A stretch of DNA of 64,000 nucleotides, from positions 124,001-188,000 of the forward strand of contig NZ_JAJTJP010000001.1 of assembly GCF_021300775.1 (NCBI RefSeq), given 5' to 3'. The DNA is from Parvimonas micra. Lineage in GTDB: Bacteria > Bacillota > Clostridia > Tissierellales > Peptoniphilaceae. The notes under the pieces were generated by a model. It was not told the origin of the DNA. It made no database searches and worked only from the letters and a program-made list of their open reading frames with translations. The position numbers were made by a program, and so were the translations under genes. Positions 55,578-64,000 of the stretch are shown here, in pieces. The first letter of the stretch is position 1; every line of letters begins with the position of its first letter.

Positions 55578-56222
55578 TTAGCATCCACATCCGCAGCCAC
55601 AGCCACAAGATTCAGGATTTCTTTTTTGGTATCTTGCTTCAACTACATCCCAGTTAACAACTTTCCACCATTCTTTTAGGTAATCAGCTCTTCTATTTTG
55701 ATATTTTAAATAGTAAGCGTGTTCCCAAACGTCATTTCCTAATAAAACAACTTTACCACATGAGATAGGACAGTTTTGGTTAGGAGTTGCAACTACATCA
55801 ATATTTCCTTCTTTATCAGAAACAAGCCATACCCAACCTGAACCAAATTGTCCAGCACCTTTTTTGTTGAATTCTTCTTTGAAAGTTTCGAAATCTCCAT
55901 ATTTTTCAGCGATTTTCTTAGCAACTTCACCAACTGGTTCTTTTGCTCCACCTGGAGTCATGCTTTCCCAGAATAAGTTATGATTGTAAACTCCACCTAC
56001 ATTATTTGTAATTCCAGCTTTCTTATCTTCTGGAGCATGATCTAGATGAGTTAAGATTTCTTCTAGAGAAGCTTCTTCAAAAATTGTATCTTTAATTAAG
56101 TTGTTTAAATTGTTTACATAAGCTTGATGATGTTTGCTATGGTGAATTTCCATAGTTTCCTTATCAATTACAGGTTCTAATGCATCATATGCATAGTTTA
56201 ATTTTACTAATTCAAATGCCAT
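55578..56222 (-). CDS. sodA: Fe/Mn superoxide dismutase with Cys-Gly tail
   Basis: A 214-residue Fe/Mn superoxide dismutase. Metal ligands are the His in MEIHHSKHHQAYV, the His in YNHNLFWESM, and the Asp and His in NDVWEHAYYLKYQN. After the usual end of the domain (VVEARYQKRN) the chain continues PESCGCGCGCGC, with five cysteines alternating with glycine up to the stop. I know no such tail as a family feature; it looks like a metal-binding extension. The start at 56222 (MAFELVKLNY) follows AGGAGGAATTAAA; an upstream ATG at 56273 has no such site. A potential operator lies upstream. Confidence 0.95.
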   Translation of the reverse strand: MAFELVKLNYAYDALEPVIDKETMEIHHSKHHQAYVNNLNNLIKDTIFEEASLEEILTHLDHAPEDKKAGITNNVGGVYNHNLFWESMTPGGAKEPVGEVAKKIAEKYGDFETFKEEFNKKGAGQFGSGWVWLVSDKEGNIDVVATPNQNCPISCGKVVLLGNDVWEHAYYLKYQNRRADYLKEWWKVVNWDVVEARYQKRNPESCGCGCGCGC

Positions 56223-56295
56223 TTTAATTCCTCCTAAAATTTTCAATTTTATAAAAACGAAATTGTTTTTCATTTATAATTTACCCACAGGAATT

Positions 56296-56313
56296 TTATT
56301 AAAACTTTAATAA
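56296..56313. promoter_or_regulatory. 18-bp palindromic site between sodA and trkA
   Basis: TTATTAAA-AC-TTTAATAA is a perfect 8-2-8 inverted repeat. It lies 74 bases upstream of sodA and 91 upstream of trkA. AT-rich palindromes of this kind are bound by Fur/PerR-type or other dimeric regulators; the regulator is not identified. Confidence 0.5.
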
Positions 56314-56357
56314 TGAATATCAATAAAATGATGATTTTCTTTAATTATTATTTTCTA

Positions 56358-56385
56358 TTGAAGTTTTCTAAAAATATGATATACT
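56358..56385 (+). promoter_or_regulatory. trkA promoter
   Basis: TTGAAG and TATACT with 16 bases between, and TGA before the -10 box. Transcription would start at about 56392, almost at the GGAGG of trkA (56393-56397), so the leader is only about a dozen bases long. Confidence 0.65.
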
Positions 56386-56403
56386 ATGAAATGGAGGTTT
56401 TTT

Positions 56404-57759
56404 ATGAAAATTATAATTGTTGGAGCCGGTAAGGTTGGAGAGTATTTATTTACAGATTTGAATACAGAAGATAATGATATTATTTTAATAGAAAAAAAAC
56501 AAGATATATTAAACGAAATGTTATCTAAATATGATATTATGGGGATTTCTGGTAGTGGAACTAACTATGATGTATTAGAAGAGGCAGGAGTAAATGAATG
56601 TGAGGTATTTATTTCTGTAACAGAAAGCGACGAAGTTAATATTATATCTTGTATTTTTGCAAAAAATATGGGAGCAAAATATACTATTGCACGTGTTAGA
56701 AATCCTGAATATTATGCAAAATATGATTTCGTTAAGGATGCTTTGGGCATTGACTTAGTTATCAATCCTGAATTTGTTGCTGCTAGAGAAATTTCAAGAG
56801 GATTAAAGTATCCATCAGCACATTCAGTTGAAACTTTTGTTGATGGTAGAGTAAAACTTATTGGAATCACTGTTGGAGAAAATAATCCTTTAAAAGATGT
56901 TAAAATAAAGGAACTACAACAAAAATTTAATATAAAAGTATTAATAGGAATCGTAGAAAGACATGGTGAAATTTTTATTCCATCTGGAGAGTTTGTAATC
57001 AGAGAAGGAGATAGAGTTCATTTCACAGGGATAGATGAGTACGTTTATAAATTCTATAATTTATTAAAAGTTGGAGATAAAAAAATAGAATCTGTCTTTA
57101 TTATAGGAGGTAGTAGAATTTCTTATTACTTAATTTCCAATTTAATTAAGGAAAATATAAAAGTTAAGTTAGTAGAAGTTAATAGAGATATAGCTACTTC
57201 ATTTAGTGAAAAATTCCCTTCAAAAGTTAAAGTTATATGTGCAGATGGTTCTGATTCAGATGTCATAGATGAAGAAGGATTAAAGAACTATGATGCTTGT
57301 GTTGCATTAACTGGTATTGATGAAGAAAATATTATGTTAGGAATGTTTGCTGAAAAATTAAATGTAAAAAAATCAATAGCAAAAGTTAGTAGAATTTCAC
57401 TTTTAAATATAATTCCTCCAAAAGAAAATTTCACATTTGTTACACCTAAAAGATTGGTTTCAGACATTATTATTAGTGTTGTAAGATCAATTATAAATAG
57501 TGAAGGTTCTAATATAGAAACTTTACACAGATTATCAAACAATGTTGAAGCAGTAGAAATAAAAGTAAATAAAACATCAAAGGCAATAGGAACACCTTTA
57601 AAAGATTTAGATATAAAAGAAAATGTACTTGTTGCTTATATAATTAGAGATAATAGTTTAATTTTCCCAACTGGAGAAGATTCTATATTAGTTGGAGATA
57701 CTGTAATAGTTATTTCAAAGGCTAGTGTGATACAAAATATAGATAGTATCTTAGTATAG
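56404..57759 (+). CDS. trkA: Trk potassium uptake regulatory protein TrkA
   Basis: A 451-residue peripheral membrane protein with two RCK units. The first Rossmann fold starts at MKIIIVGAGKVGEYLF and the second near residue 228 with ESVFIIGGSRISYYLIS. Each is followed by a TrkA_C domain. It binds NAD(H) or nucleotides and gates TrkH, encoded next. The start at 56404 has GGAGG six bases before it; the ATG at 56386 precedes that site and would not be served by it. Confidence 0.95.
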   Translation: MKIIIVGAGKVGEYLFTDLNTEDNDIILIEKKQDILNEMLSKYDIMGISGSGTNYDVLEEAGVNECEVFISVTESDEVNIISCIFAKNMGAKYTIARVRNPEYYAKYDFVKDALGIDLVINPEFVAAREISRGLKYPSAHSVETFVDGRVKLIGITVGENNPLKDVKIKELQQKFNIKVLIGIVERHGEIFIPSGEFVIREGDRVHFTGIDEYVYKFYNLLKVGDKKIESVFIIGGSRISYYLISNLIKENIKVKLVEVNRDIATSFSEKFPSKVKVICADGSDSDVIDEEGLKNYDACVALTGIDEENIMLGMFAEKLNVKKSIAKVSRISLLNIIPPKENFTFVTPKRLVSDIIISVVRSIINSEGSNIETLHRLSNNVEAVEIKVNKTSKAIGTPLKDLDIKENVLVAYIIRDNSLIFPTGEDSILVGDTVIVISKASVIQNIDSILV

Positions 57760-57766
57760 GTGGATT

Positions 57767-59212
57767 ATGAATAATAAAATTATAAGATATATTTTAAGTA
57801 AAATTTTATATATCGAGGCAGGTTTTTTACTTTTACCTATAATAGTTTCTCTGATATATAAAGAAGATTCGATAAATATTTTAAGCTTTTTAGCAACAAT
57901 ATTTTTGCTACTATTAAGTGGATTTGTTTTAGGATATAAATCTGATTCAAATGGAGAGTTTTACGAAAAAGAAGGCTTTATAATAGTTTCTATTTCTTGG
58001 ATATTATTATCAGCTTTTGGAGCCTTGCCTTTCGTATTTTCAGGTTCAATTCCAAGCTTTATAGATGCATTTTTTGAAACTTCAAGTGGATTTACAACTA
58101 CTGGAGCAAGTATAATACCAGATGTTGAGGCACTTACTCATTCAATGCTTTTCTGGAGAAGTTTTACACATTTAATTGGTGGTATGGGAATTTTAGTTTT
58201 TGCACTTGCAATTTTACCGCGTTCAAATAGAAATTCACATATAATGAAAGCAGAAGTACCAGGACCAATTTTTGGTAAGATAGTTGCTAAAATGAGTTAT
58301 ACAGCAAGACTTTTATATAAAATTTATTTTGCAATGACTGCAATTTTAATAATAGTATTGATATTAGTAGGACATCCTATCTTTGATTCATTTGTTCATG
58401 CTTTTGGAGCGGCTGGAACAGGTGGTTTTGGAATTAAAGCTAATTCAATAGCGTATTATAATAGTCCTACAGTTGAGATGATTTTAGCAATAGCTATGAT
58501 TATTTTTGGGATAAATTTCAACTTGTTCTATGTAATACTAATAGGAAAAGCTAGAGAAGGTCTAAAGAGTGAAGAATTAAGATGGTATTTATTAATAGTA
58601 TTTGGAAGTGTTGTACTAATATTCTTTAACATAAGAGAAAATTACACTTCTTATTTAACAGCTGTTAAGGATATATTCTTTACTGTTTCTTCAATAATTT
58701 CTACTACCGGTTACGCAACGGTGGACTTTGGAAAATGGCCAACTTTTTCTCATGCAATATTACTATTTTTGATGTTTACAGGTGCTTGTGCAGGTTCAAC
58801 TGCTGGGGGCTTGAAAATTTCAAGATTTATAATTTTGGTTAAGTCTTCAATTTTACAATTTAGAAAGGCTATTAATCCAAAAAGAATTTCAAGTGTTAAG
58901 ATTGATAATAAACTAGTAGGAAATGATGTTTTAGAAGAGGTAAAGAGTTATTTTGTAATTTATATGTTCTTAATAATCATTTTTACAATTCTAATATCAT
59001 TTACTGCTCCAGACTTTTTAACTGCTTTTTCAGCGGTAATGGCAACATTTAATAATATAGGTCCAGGACTGGGAGTTGTTGGACCAACTGGAAGCTTTGC
59101 AAGTCTTACTGATTTTAATAAAATTGTCTTATCTTTTGCAATGCTTGCGGGAAGACTTGAAATATTCCCAATTTTAGTGTTGTTTTCATCAACAACTTGG
59201 AAAAAGAAATAG
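57767..59212 (+). CDS. trkH: Trk potassium uptake channel TrkH
   Basis: A 481-residue membrane protein with about ten helices and four pore loops. The selectivity segments are recognisable in SSGFTTTGASII, AAGTGGFGI, SIISTTGYATVDFG and FNNIGPGLGVVGP. With TrkA it takes up potassium. It starts seven bases after trkA with AGGTGG. The following gene begins seven bases later, so they may share a transcript. Confidence 0.95.
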   Translation: MNNKIIRYILSKILYIEAGFLLLPIIVSLIYKEDSINILSFLATIFLLLLSGFVLGYKSDSNGEFYEKEGFIIVSISWILLSAFGALPFVFSGSIPSFIDAFFETSSGFTTTGASIIPDVEALTHSMLFWRSFTHLIGGMGILVFALAILPRSNRNSHIMKAEVPGPIFGKIVAKMSYTARLLYKIYFAMTAILIIVLILVGHPIFDSFVHAFGAAGTGGFGIKANSIAYYNSPTVEMILAIAMIIFGINFNLFYVILIGKAREGLKSEELRWYLLIVFGSVVLIFFNIRENYTSYLTAVKDIFFTVSSIISTTGYATVDFGKWPTFSHAILLFLMFTGACAGSTAGGLKISRFIILVKSSILQFRKAINPKRISSVKIDNKLVGNDVLEEVKSYFVIYMFLIIIFTILISFTAPDFLTAFSAVMATFNNIGPGLGVVGPTGSFASLTDFNKIVLSFAMLAGRLEIFPILVLFSSTTWKKK

Positions 59213-59224
59213 GGGGATTTGTTT

Positions 59225-59845
59225 TTGGCTAAAAAGTATTATGCAGTCAAGGTTGGTAAATCTGTAGGTATATTTAATAACTGGGATGACTGCAAGAAAC
59301 AAGTTGCTGGCTTTTCAGGAGCTATTTACAAATCATTTCCATCATTTGAAGAAGCTAAAGAGTTTTTGGAAAATGGAAATGAAAAAAATGAAACAAAAAT
59401 TTTAGATATTGATGAAATAGAAGAGGATGAAATCATAGCCTATGTTGACGGTTCTTATAAAAAAGATTCTTTAGAATATGGCTATGGTGTTGTTCTTATA
59501 TTAAAAGATGAAGTTATAGAGCTTTTTGGAAAAGGAGAAGATCCTGAGGTTGCGAAAAGTAGGAATGTAACAGGGGAGCTCTTTGGAGCAATTAGAGCTA
59601 TAAGTGAGGCTATTAAACTTAAAAAGAAAAGAATAACTATTTTTTATGATTATCAAGGTATTTCATCTTGGGCAAATGGTGAGTGGAAGTGTAATTTGCC
59701 TCTAACAATAGGATATAGAGATAAGATAAAAGAGTTTAGAAAGGAAATAGAGATTTTATTTGTAAAGGTTAAGGCTCATTCAAATGAAAAATACAATGAC
59801 CTTGCTGACCATTTAGCAAAAAAATCTTTGGGAATTGAAAAATAA
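59225..59845 (+). CDS. rnhA: Ribonuclease H1 with N-terminal hybrid-binding domain
   Basis: A 206-residue RNase HI. An RNA-DNA hybrid-binding domain (AKKYYAVKVGKSVGIFNNWDDCKKQVAGFSGAIYKSF region, residues 1-47) precedes a linker and the catalytic domain. Acidic catalytic residues lie in AYVDGSYK, ATGELFGAI-like NVTGELFGAI, FYDYQGI and DLADHLAK. It removes RNA from hybrids such as R-loops and primers. I chose the TTG at 59225, because it is eight bases after AGGGGGA and gives the usual start MAKKYYAV; an in-frame TTG at 59219 lies too close. Confidence 0.93.
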   Translation: MAKKYYAVKVGKSVGIFNNWDDCKKQVAGFSGAIYKSFPSFEEAKEFLENGNEKNETKILDIDEIEEDEIIAYVDGSYKKDSLEYGYGVVLILKDEVIELFGKGEDPEVAKSRNVTGELFGAIRAISEAIKLKKKRITIFYDYQGISSWANGEWKCNLPLTIGYRDKIKEFRKEIEILFVKVKAHSNEKYNDLADHLAKKSLGIEK

Positions 59846-59848
59846 TTT

Positions 59849-60874
59849 ATGACTGAAATATTAAAACCGACAAAAGAAAATATTGAAAAATCTGCAAAAT
59901 TAATATTAAATGATGAAATTGTTGCAATCCCAACTGAAACTGTATATGGTTTGGGTGCAAATGGACTATCAGATATTGCAGTTTCAAAAATATTTAAGGC
60001 AAAGAACAGGCCTCAAGACAATCCATTAATTTTACATATTTCAGATTATGAAATGATGAATGAATTGGTTTGTGAATTAAATGATGATATAAAAGAATTT
60101 TTAAATTATTTTTGGCCAGGACCATTAACAGTTGTTATGAAAAAGAAAGATATTATTCCTGAAGCTGTTAGTTGTGGTCTTGATACAGTTGCAATAAGAA
60201 TGCCTAAGCATGAGATTGCTATAGACTTTATAAAAGAGTGTGGAGTTCCAATAGCTGCGCCGTCTGCAAATATTTCAGGTAAGCCATCACCAACAACTGC
60301 GGAAGATGTTTTTACTGATATGAATGGGAAAATTTCTGTAATTTTAGATGGTGGGCTTTGTAATATTGGAATAGAATCTACAGTATTAGACTTGACTAAA
60401 AAACCGTATACAATTTTAAGGCCAGGATTATATACAAGAGAAGATTTTCTAAAATATGAGGATGAAATCTTAATTGATGATGCAATTGTTTCAGAAAATA
60501 CAATTCCAAAATCACCAGGACAAAAGTATAAACATTATGCACCTAAAGCAAAGGTAATTGTAATTTCAACTATAGATAGAATAAAATCATCAAAAGAAAT
60601 TGAAAAAATATTAAGAGAAAATAAAGACTTAAAAATTGGAATATTTAAGTTTGACGAAACTAGTTTAGATATAGAAAATGAAAATATATTATCACTAGGT
60701 TCAGTTTCTGATTTAAAAGAGATGTCAAAAATATTATTTAAAGGTCTTAGAATATTTGATAGTAAAAATGTTGATTTGATAATTGTAGAGGGTTGTAATG
60801 AAGATGGACTCGGATTTTCAATAATGAATAGACTTAAAAAATCAGCAAGTGGGAATATAAAATATATTGATTAA
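59849..60874 (+). CDS. tsaC: L-threonylcarbamoyladenylate synthase, Sua5 type
   Basis: A 341-residue Sua5/TsaC enzyme that makes threonylcarbamoyl-AMP for the t6A37 modification of tRNAs reading ANN codons. The YrdC domain (1-210) has IPTETVYGLGANG, KNRPQDNPLILHI, WPGPLTVVM, AIRMPKH and APSANISGKPSPTTAEDV. A linker with SPGQKYKHYAPKAKV joins the C-terminal Sua5 domain. It starts three bases after rnhA; the ribosome binding site is weak, so coupling to rnhA translation is likely. Confidence 0.95.
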   Translation: MTEILKPTKENIEKSAKLILNDEIVAIPTETVYGLGANGLSDIAVSKIFKAKNRPQDNPLILHISDYEMMNELVCELNDDIKEFLNYFWPGPLTVVMKKKDIIPEAVSCGLDTVAIRMPKHEIAIDFIKECGVPIAAPSANISGKPSPTTAEDVFTDMNGKISVILDGGLCNIGIESTVLDLTKKPYTILRPGLYTREDFLKYEDEILIDDAIVSENTIPKSPGQKYKHYAPKAKVIVISTIDRIKSSKEIEKILRENKDLKIGIFKFDETSLDIENENILSLGSVSDLKEMSKILFKGLRIFDSKNVDLIIVEGCNEDGLGFSIMNRLKKSASGNIKYID

Positions 60875-60900
60875 ACAATAGATTTATTGGAGATTATAAT

Positions 60901-61374
60901 TTGAAAGAATTTATTATTAAAGAAATATTTGATACCATTTTGAAGGAAAGTATATCAAGAGACATACTAAATGATCTTCCTGAATGGTTTGGAATGCCAG
61001 AGAGTACAGAAGAATATATTAGAGATTCAAAAGATAAACCATTTATCGCATGTTTTCTGGATAATGATGCAGTAGGTTTTGTGGTGTTGAATTCTACAAG
61101 TAGAGATTGTGCAGATATTTTTGTTATGGGAATCAAGAAAAACTATCATAGAATGGGAATAGGAACAAAGCTAAATGATGCTTATGAAGAATTGGCAAAA
61201 AAACTTGGTTATACTTATACTCAGGTCAAAACAGTTCAGAGTGGACATTATAAGGAATATGATATAACAAATAATTTCTATAAATCTGTTGGATATAAGG
61301 AATTGGAGTGTTTTCCAACTCTATGGGATGAATGGAATCCTTGTCAAGTTTATATTAAATACATTGGAGACTAA
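60901..61374 (+). CDS. GNAT family N-acetyltransferase
   Basis: A 157-residue acetyltransferase with the acetyl-CoA loop in NYHRMGIGTKLNDAYEELAKKLGY and a preceding strand DIFVMGIKK. The C-terminal part (FYKSVGYKELECFPTLWDEWNPCQVYIKYI) is a typical GNAT ending. It resembles small-molecule or antibiotic-modifying members; no RimI-like features are evident, and the substrate cannot be told. It starts at a TTG preceded by TTGGAGATTATAA. A terminator follows. Confidence 0.88.
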   Translation: MKEFIIKEIFDTILKESISRDILNDLPEWFGMPESTEEYIRDSKDKPFIACFLDNDAVGFVVLNSTSRDCADIFVMGIKKNYHRMGIGTKLNDAYEELAKKLGYTYTQVKTVQSGHYKEYDITNNFYKSVGYKELECFPTLWDEWNPCQVYIKYIGD

Positions 61375-61383
61375 TAAAAAATC

Positions 61384-61417
61384 AAAAAAGTAGTAATTAT
61401 ATATTACTGCTTTTTTT
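61384..61417 (+). terminator. Terminator after the GNAT gene
   Basis: Fourteen-base stem AAAAAAGTAGTAAT/ATTACTGCTTTTTT (one G-T pair) with loop TATAT and a T-run. Confidence 0.83.
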
Positions 61418-61427
61418 ATTTGAAATA

Positions 61428-61436
61428 TGATATAAT
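61428..61436 (+). promoter_or_regulatory. Extended -10 promoter of comEC
   Basis: TG-A-TATAAT about 40 bases before the comEC start, without a clear -35 because the preceding terminator T-run fills that position. No competence-specific sigma or ComK site was recognised. Confidence 0.5.
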
Positions 61437-61477
61437 ATTTTTATAAATAGTTTAATGCCTTTGTATTTGGAGGAAGT

Positions 61478-63853
61478 ATGAAAAGAAATATAATTTTTTA
61501 TCTAATTTCCTTAATATGTGGAATTTTATTTTGTTATTTTTTAAAAATTGAACATTTTACAAAAATATATATTTTTTTGATTGTTGTTTTTATTGGAATA
61601 ATTTTGCATATTTTTAAATTCAACAGATTAAAATTATTTTTTTTGATGTTTTCGATAGGATTTTTAGTTAGTTTTCGTTCTGAAAAAAATAGTGATTTAA
61701 GTGAGTTTTTTGACAAAAAAATTACTTTAACAGGAGAAGTACTAAGTTCTACAATTCGTTCTGATGGCGATGGATACAAATATGAAGTCAAATTAAAAAC
61801 TATAGATAAAATTGAAAAAAATGAGAAAATTTTACTTTTTACAAGTAATATAGAACTCAAAATTGGAGATATAATAAGAGTAAATGGAAAACTTAAAGAA
61901 ATAAGATCTAATGGGAATCCAAGACTTTTTAATTATAAAAGATATAATTTAAAGAAAAATATCTTTTCAGATATTTTTTCTGATGAAGTAAAAGTTATTG
62001 GAGAACATAAAAGTCTAAAAAGCTATTTTAATTTGTATGTAGAGAATATATTTGATAAAACTTTATCTTCCGAAAATTCTAATATAATGAAGAGGATTTT
62101 TCTAGCTAATAGTTATGATACAGATTTTGAAAATGATATTAGAGAGGTAGGACTTTCTCATATTTTAGCCGTAAGTGGTTTACATATTGGGATTATTTAT
62201 TTAATATTGACTAGAATTTTAGTTATTTTACCAATAAGAAGAATTTTTAGAGAAATAGTAGCATTACTTTTTATATTTTTATATGCCTGTTTAATAGGTA
62301 ATCCCGCAAGTGTTTTAAGGGCTGAAATATTTTTATTTATATCTATTTTTTCATCTCTTTGTGGTAAAGTTAAAGATAAATTAAATGATTTATTATTGAC
62401 TATTTTTGTTATTTTATTGATAAATCCATATATGATTTTTGATATAGGTTTATATTTAAGTGCATTTTCAGTTTTTGGAATTATAAAAATTTTACCTTAT
62501 TTTTCAAAAAATAGAGATGGATTGGTTAGTAAGTCTTTTAAACTTACCATATCAGTATTAATTGCAATTTTACCGATTATACTTTATGTTTTTGGTAAAA
62601 TCTCATTAATGTTATTTATTAGTAATTTAGTACTAACACCAATTTTTGTGATATGCATAGTAATATCTTTTTTTATATTAATTTTTGGGATTATAAGTCT
62701 AAAACTTTCATTATTACTTGGATTTTTTGTAAATAATTTTTTAAATTTAATAAGATTAAATGTTGGATTTTTAAAAGAAATTAGTGTCAATTTTACTTTT
62801 TATAATTATAATTTTGTATTTTTGGTTTTTACATATTTGTTAATACTAATTTATTTTAAAAGACGAGATATAAAGTATCTAACAATAGACGGATTTAAAT
62901 TTTTTATTATATCAATTATGCTAGTTTTTACTTTTACGAATATTTATTATATTTATAAAAATGAAGTAGTGATAAATTTTATAGATATCGGTCAAGGTGA
63001 TGCTTGCTTAATAAGAGGAAATCAAAGCTCTGTTCTTATAGATACAGGAGGAATTACTTTTGGTAAAGTGGATAATGACAAATCTGTATTGATTCCATAT
63101 TTACAAAAAAGTGGAGTGAAGAAACTTGATTTTGTATTTATTTCACATTTAGATGCAGACCATTGTAAAAATTTAAGTAATTTATCTAAAGAAGTGGAGA
63201 TTAAAAACTTATTTTTTAGAAAAAACGGATATGAAGATTTCTTAAAAAAATATGGAGAAGTTAAAGCTAAAAATATTTATAATGTAGAAACTAATTTAAT
63301 TATAAATTCAAAAGATATAGATTTGGAAATAATTAAAGGTAAGGATGCTCTGGAGGAAAATGAAAGATGTATATTAGTTAGAGTAACTACAAATGGTAAG
63401 AAAATTCTTTTTACTGGAGATATTGGATCATTTACTGAAAATCAACTTGTAAAAAATGATATAGATTGTGATTATTTAAAGGTAGCACATCATGGTAGTA
63501 AAAATTCTAGTACGAAGGATTTTTTATTAGCTTCAAGTCCAAAAACTTCTATTATTTCCTGTGGTTATAAAAATAGATATAATCATCCGCATAAAGATGC
63601 GCTTGAGAGAATAAAATCTGTAGGAAGTACTGTTTATAGAACAGACTTACAGGGAAATATAATATTGAGAATAAATAGGTTTGAAGAAAAAATTATTGGA
63701 TTTAGAGATATTGATGATAATTTATTAGTATTTTTAGATTTCTATTTTATGGATATTTTTAATTGTATTATTTACTTATTAGCATTTGTTGTTTTATTTA
63801 TAACAAGAAATGATTTATTAATAGATTTATGTTTTATTAAGGAGGAACTATGA
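61478..63853 (+). CDS. comEC: DNA internalization channel ComEC/Rec2
   Basis: A 791-residue competence protein. Two N-terminal membrane helices precede an external OB-like DUF4131 domain, then a competence membrane domain with SHILAVSGLHIGIIYLILTRI and ANSYDT. A C-terminal metallo-beta-lactamase domain has FISHLDADHCKN near residue 557 and VAHHGSKNSS, so the metal site is intact. After it a further membrane helix and a charged tail follow (FNCIIYLLAFVVLFITRNDLL), which many ComEC proteins lack. It passes single-stranded DNA into the cell. It overlaps holA by four bases, a common Firmicutes arrangement. Confidence 0.95.
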   Translation: MKRNIIFYLISLICGILFCYFLKIEHFTKIYIFLIVVFIGIILHIFKFNRLKLFFLMFSIGFLVSFRSEKNSDLSEFFDKKITLTGEVLSSTIRSDGDGYKYEVKLKTIDKIEKNEKILLFTSNIELKIGDIIRVNGKLKEIRSNGNPRLFNYKRYNLKKNIFSDIFSDEVKVIGEHKSLKSYFNLYVENIFDKTLSSENSNIMKRIFLANSYDTDFENDIREVGLSHILAVSGLHIGIIYLILTRILVILPIRRIFREIVALLFIFLYACLIGNPASVLRAEIFLFISIFSSLCGKVKDKLNDLLLTIFVILLINPYMIFDIGLYLSAFSVFGIIKILPYFSKNRDGLVSKSFKLTISVLIAILPIILYVFGKISLMLFISNLVLTPIFVICIVISFFILIFGIISLKLSLLLGFFVNNFLNLIRLNVGFLKEISVNFTFYNYNFVFLVFTYLLILIYFKRRDIKYLTIDGFKFFIISIMLVFTFTNIYYIYKNEVVINFIDIGQGDACLIRGNQSSVLIDTGGITFGKVDNDKSVLIPYLQKSGVKKLDFVFISHLDADHCKNLSNLSKEVEIKNLFFRKNGYEDFLKKYGEVKAKNIYNVETNLIINSKDIDLEIIKGKDALEENERCILVRVTTNGKKILFTGDIGSFTENQLVKNDIDCDYLKVAHHGSKNSSTKDFLLASSPKTSIISCGYKNRYNHPHKDALERIKSVGSTVYRTDLQGNIILRINRFEEKIIGFRDIDDNLLVFLDFYFMDIFNCIIYLLAFVVLFITRNDLLIDLCFIKEEL

Positions 63854-64000
63854 ATTACATACAAGCTATGAAATTGCTTGAAAATGGAGAGCTTAATGGT
63901 ATATATGTATTAAGTGGTGAAGAAATATTTTTAATAGATAGATTTGTAGATTTGTTTAAAGAGAAAGTAGTATCAAAAGATTTTTTTGATATGAATTATA
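63850..64000 (+). CDS. holA: DNA polymerase III subunit delta (partial)
   Basis: The first 50 codons are visible before the window ends. The protein starts MNYIQAMKLLENGELNGIYVLSGEEIFLIDRF, matching the beginning of HolA, where GEExFLxD is conserved. HolA is the clamp-loader subunit that opens the sliding clamp. The ATG overlaps the comEC stop (ATGA), with GGAGG six bases upstream in the comEC end. The comEC-holA order is conserved in Firmicutes. Confidence 0.88.
   Translation, partial: MNYIQAMKLLENGELNGIYVLSGEEIFLIDRFVDLFKEKVVSKDFFDMNY

Overview
The window is very AT-rich DNA, densely coded, from a low-GC Gram-positive anaerobe of the Firmicutes. Pointers are FtsEX with a coiled-coil M23 hydrolase, the PrpC/PrkC-PASTA pair, a dlt (teichoic acid D-alanylation) operon, a DivIC/FtsB-TilS-Hpt-FtsH cluster and strong GGAGG ribosome binding sites. 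Gene content and base composition resemble Peptoniphilaceae such as Parvimonas; that assignment is inference from memory, not a search. I see no rRNA, tRNA, CRISPR array, prophage or insertion sequence.

Layout. 1-2.5 kb (minus): an ABC permease cut by the left edge and its ATPase. 2.7-9.1 kb: uvrB-uvrA, a DJ-1/PfpI protein and rlmN in one overlapping run. 9.5-13.1 kb: an unusual four-gene unit with an acyl-CoA-dehydrogenase-fold flavoprotein lacking the usual catalytic glutamate, a PhnD-like binding protein without signal peptide, a zinc-type MetE-like methyltransferase and an OsmC-like protein. 13.4-15.4 kb: ptsH and ptsI with a terminator between them. 15.5-19.5 kb: ftsE-ftsX-M23 hydrolase-ctpA. 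19.8-24 kb: prpC-prkC-rsgA-rpe. 24-27.5 kb: obg-yhbY-nadD/yqeK fusion-rsfS-ridA. 27.8-32 kb: dltA-dltC-dltB-dltX-dltD. 32.1-38.5 kb: apt-rqcP, then divIC/ftsB-tilS-hpt-ftsH, a small membrane protein and an Ogg-type glycosylase.

38.6-44.8 kb (minus) is filled by one 2070-residue secreted subtilisin-like protease with a variant LVKTG wall-sorting signal. 45.2-49.4 kb: a cupin regulator and potABCD for polyamine uptake. 49.4-53.1 kb holds, mainly on the minus strand, an M42 aminopeptidase, a C69 dipeptidase and thiamine pyrophosphokinase, with one tiny membrane protein on the plus strand. 53.3-56.2 kb: a DXS-type TPP enzyme, a flavodoxin and (minus) a superoxide dismutase ending in a Cys-Gly tail. 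56.4-64 kb: trkA-trkH, rnhA, tsaC, a GNAT acetyltransferase, comEC and the start of holA.

Most of the window is housekeeping: DNA repair, division and wall remodelling, signalling, ribosome assembly and purine salvage. The least explained part is the 9.4-13.2 kb unit. It has its own promoter and an 18-bp-stem terminator, an inverted repeat upstream, and a gene combination pointing to one-carbon or organosulfur chemistry that I cannot assign to a known pathway.
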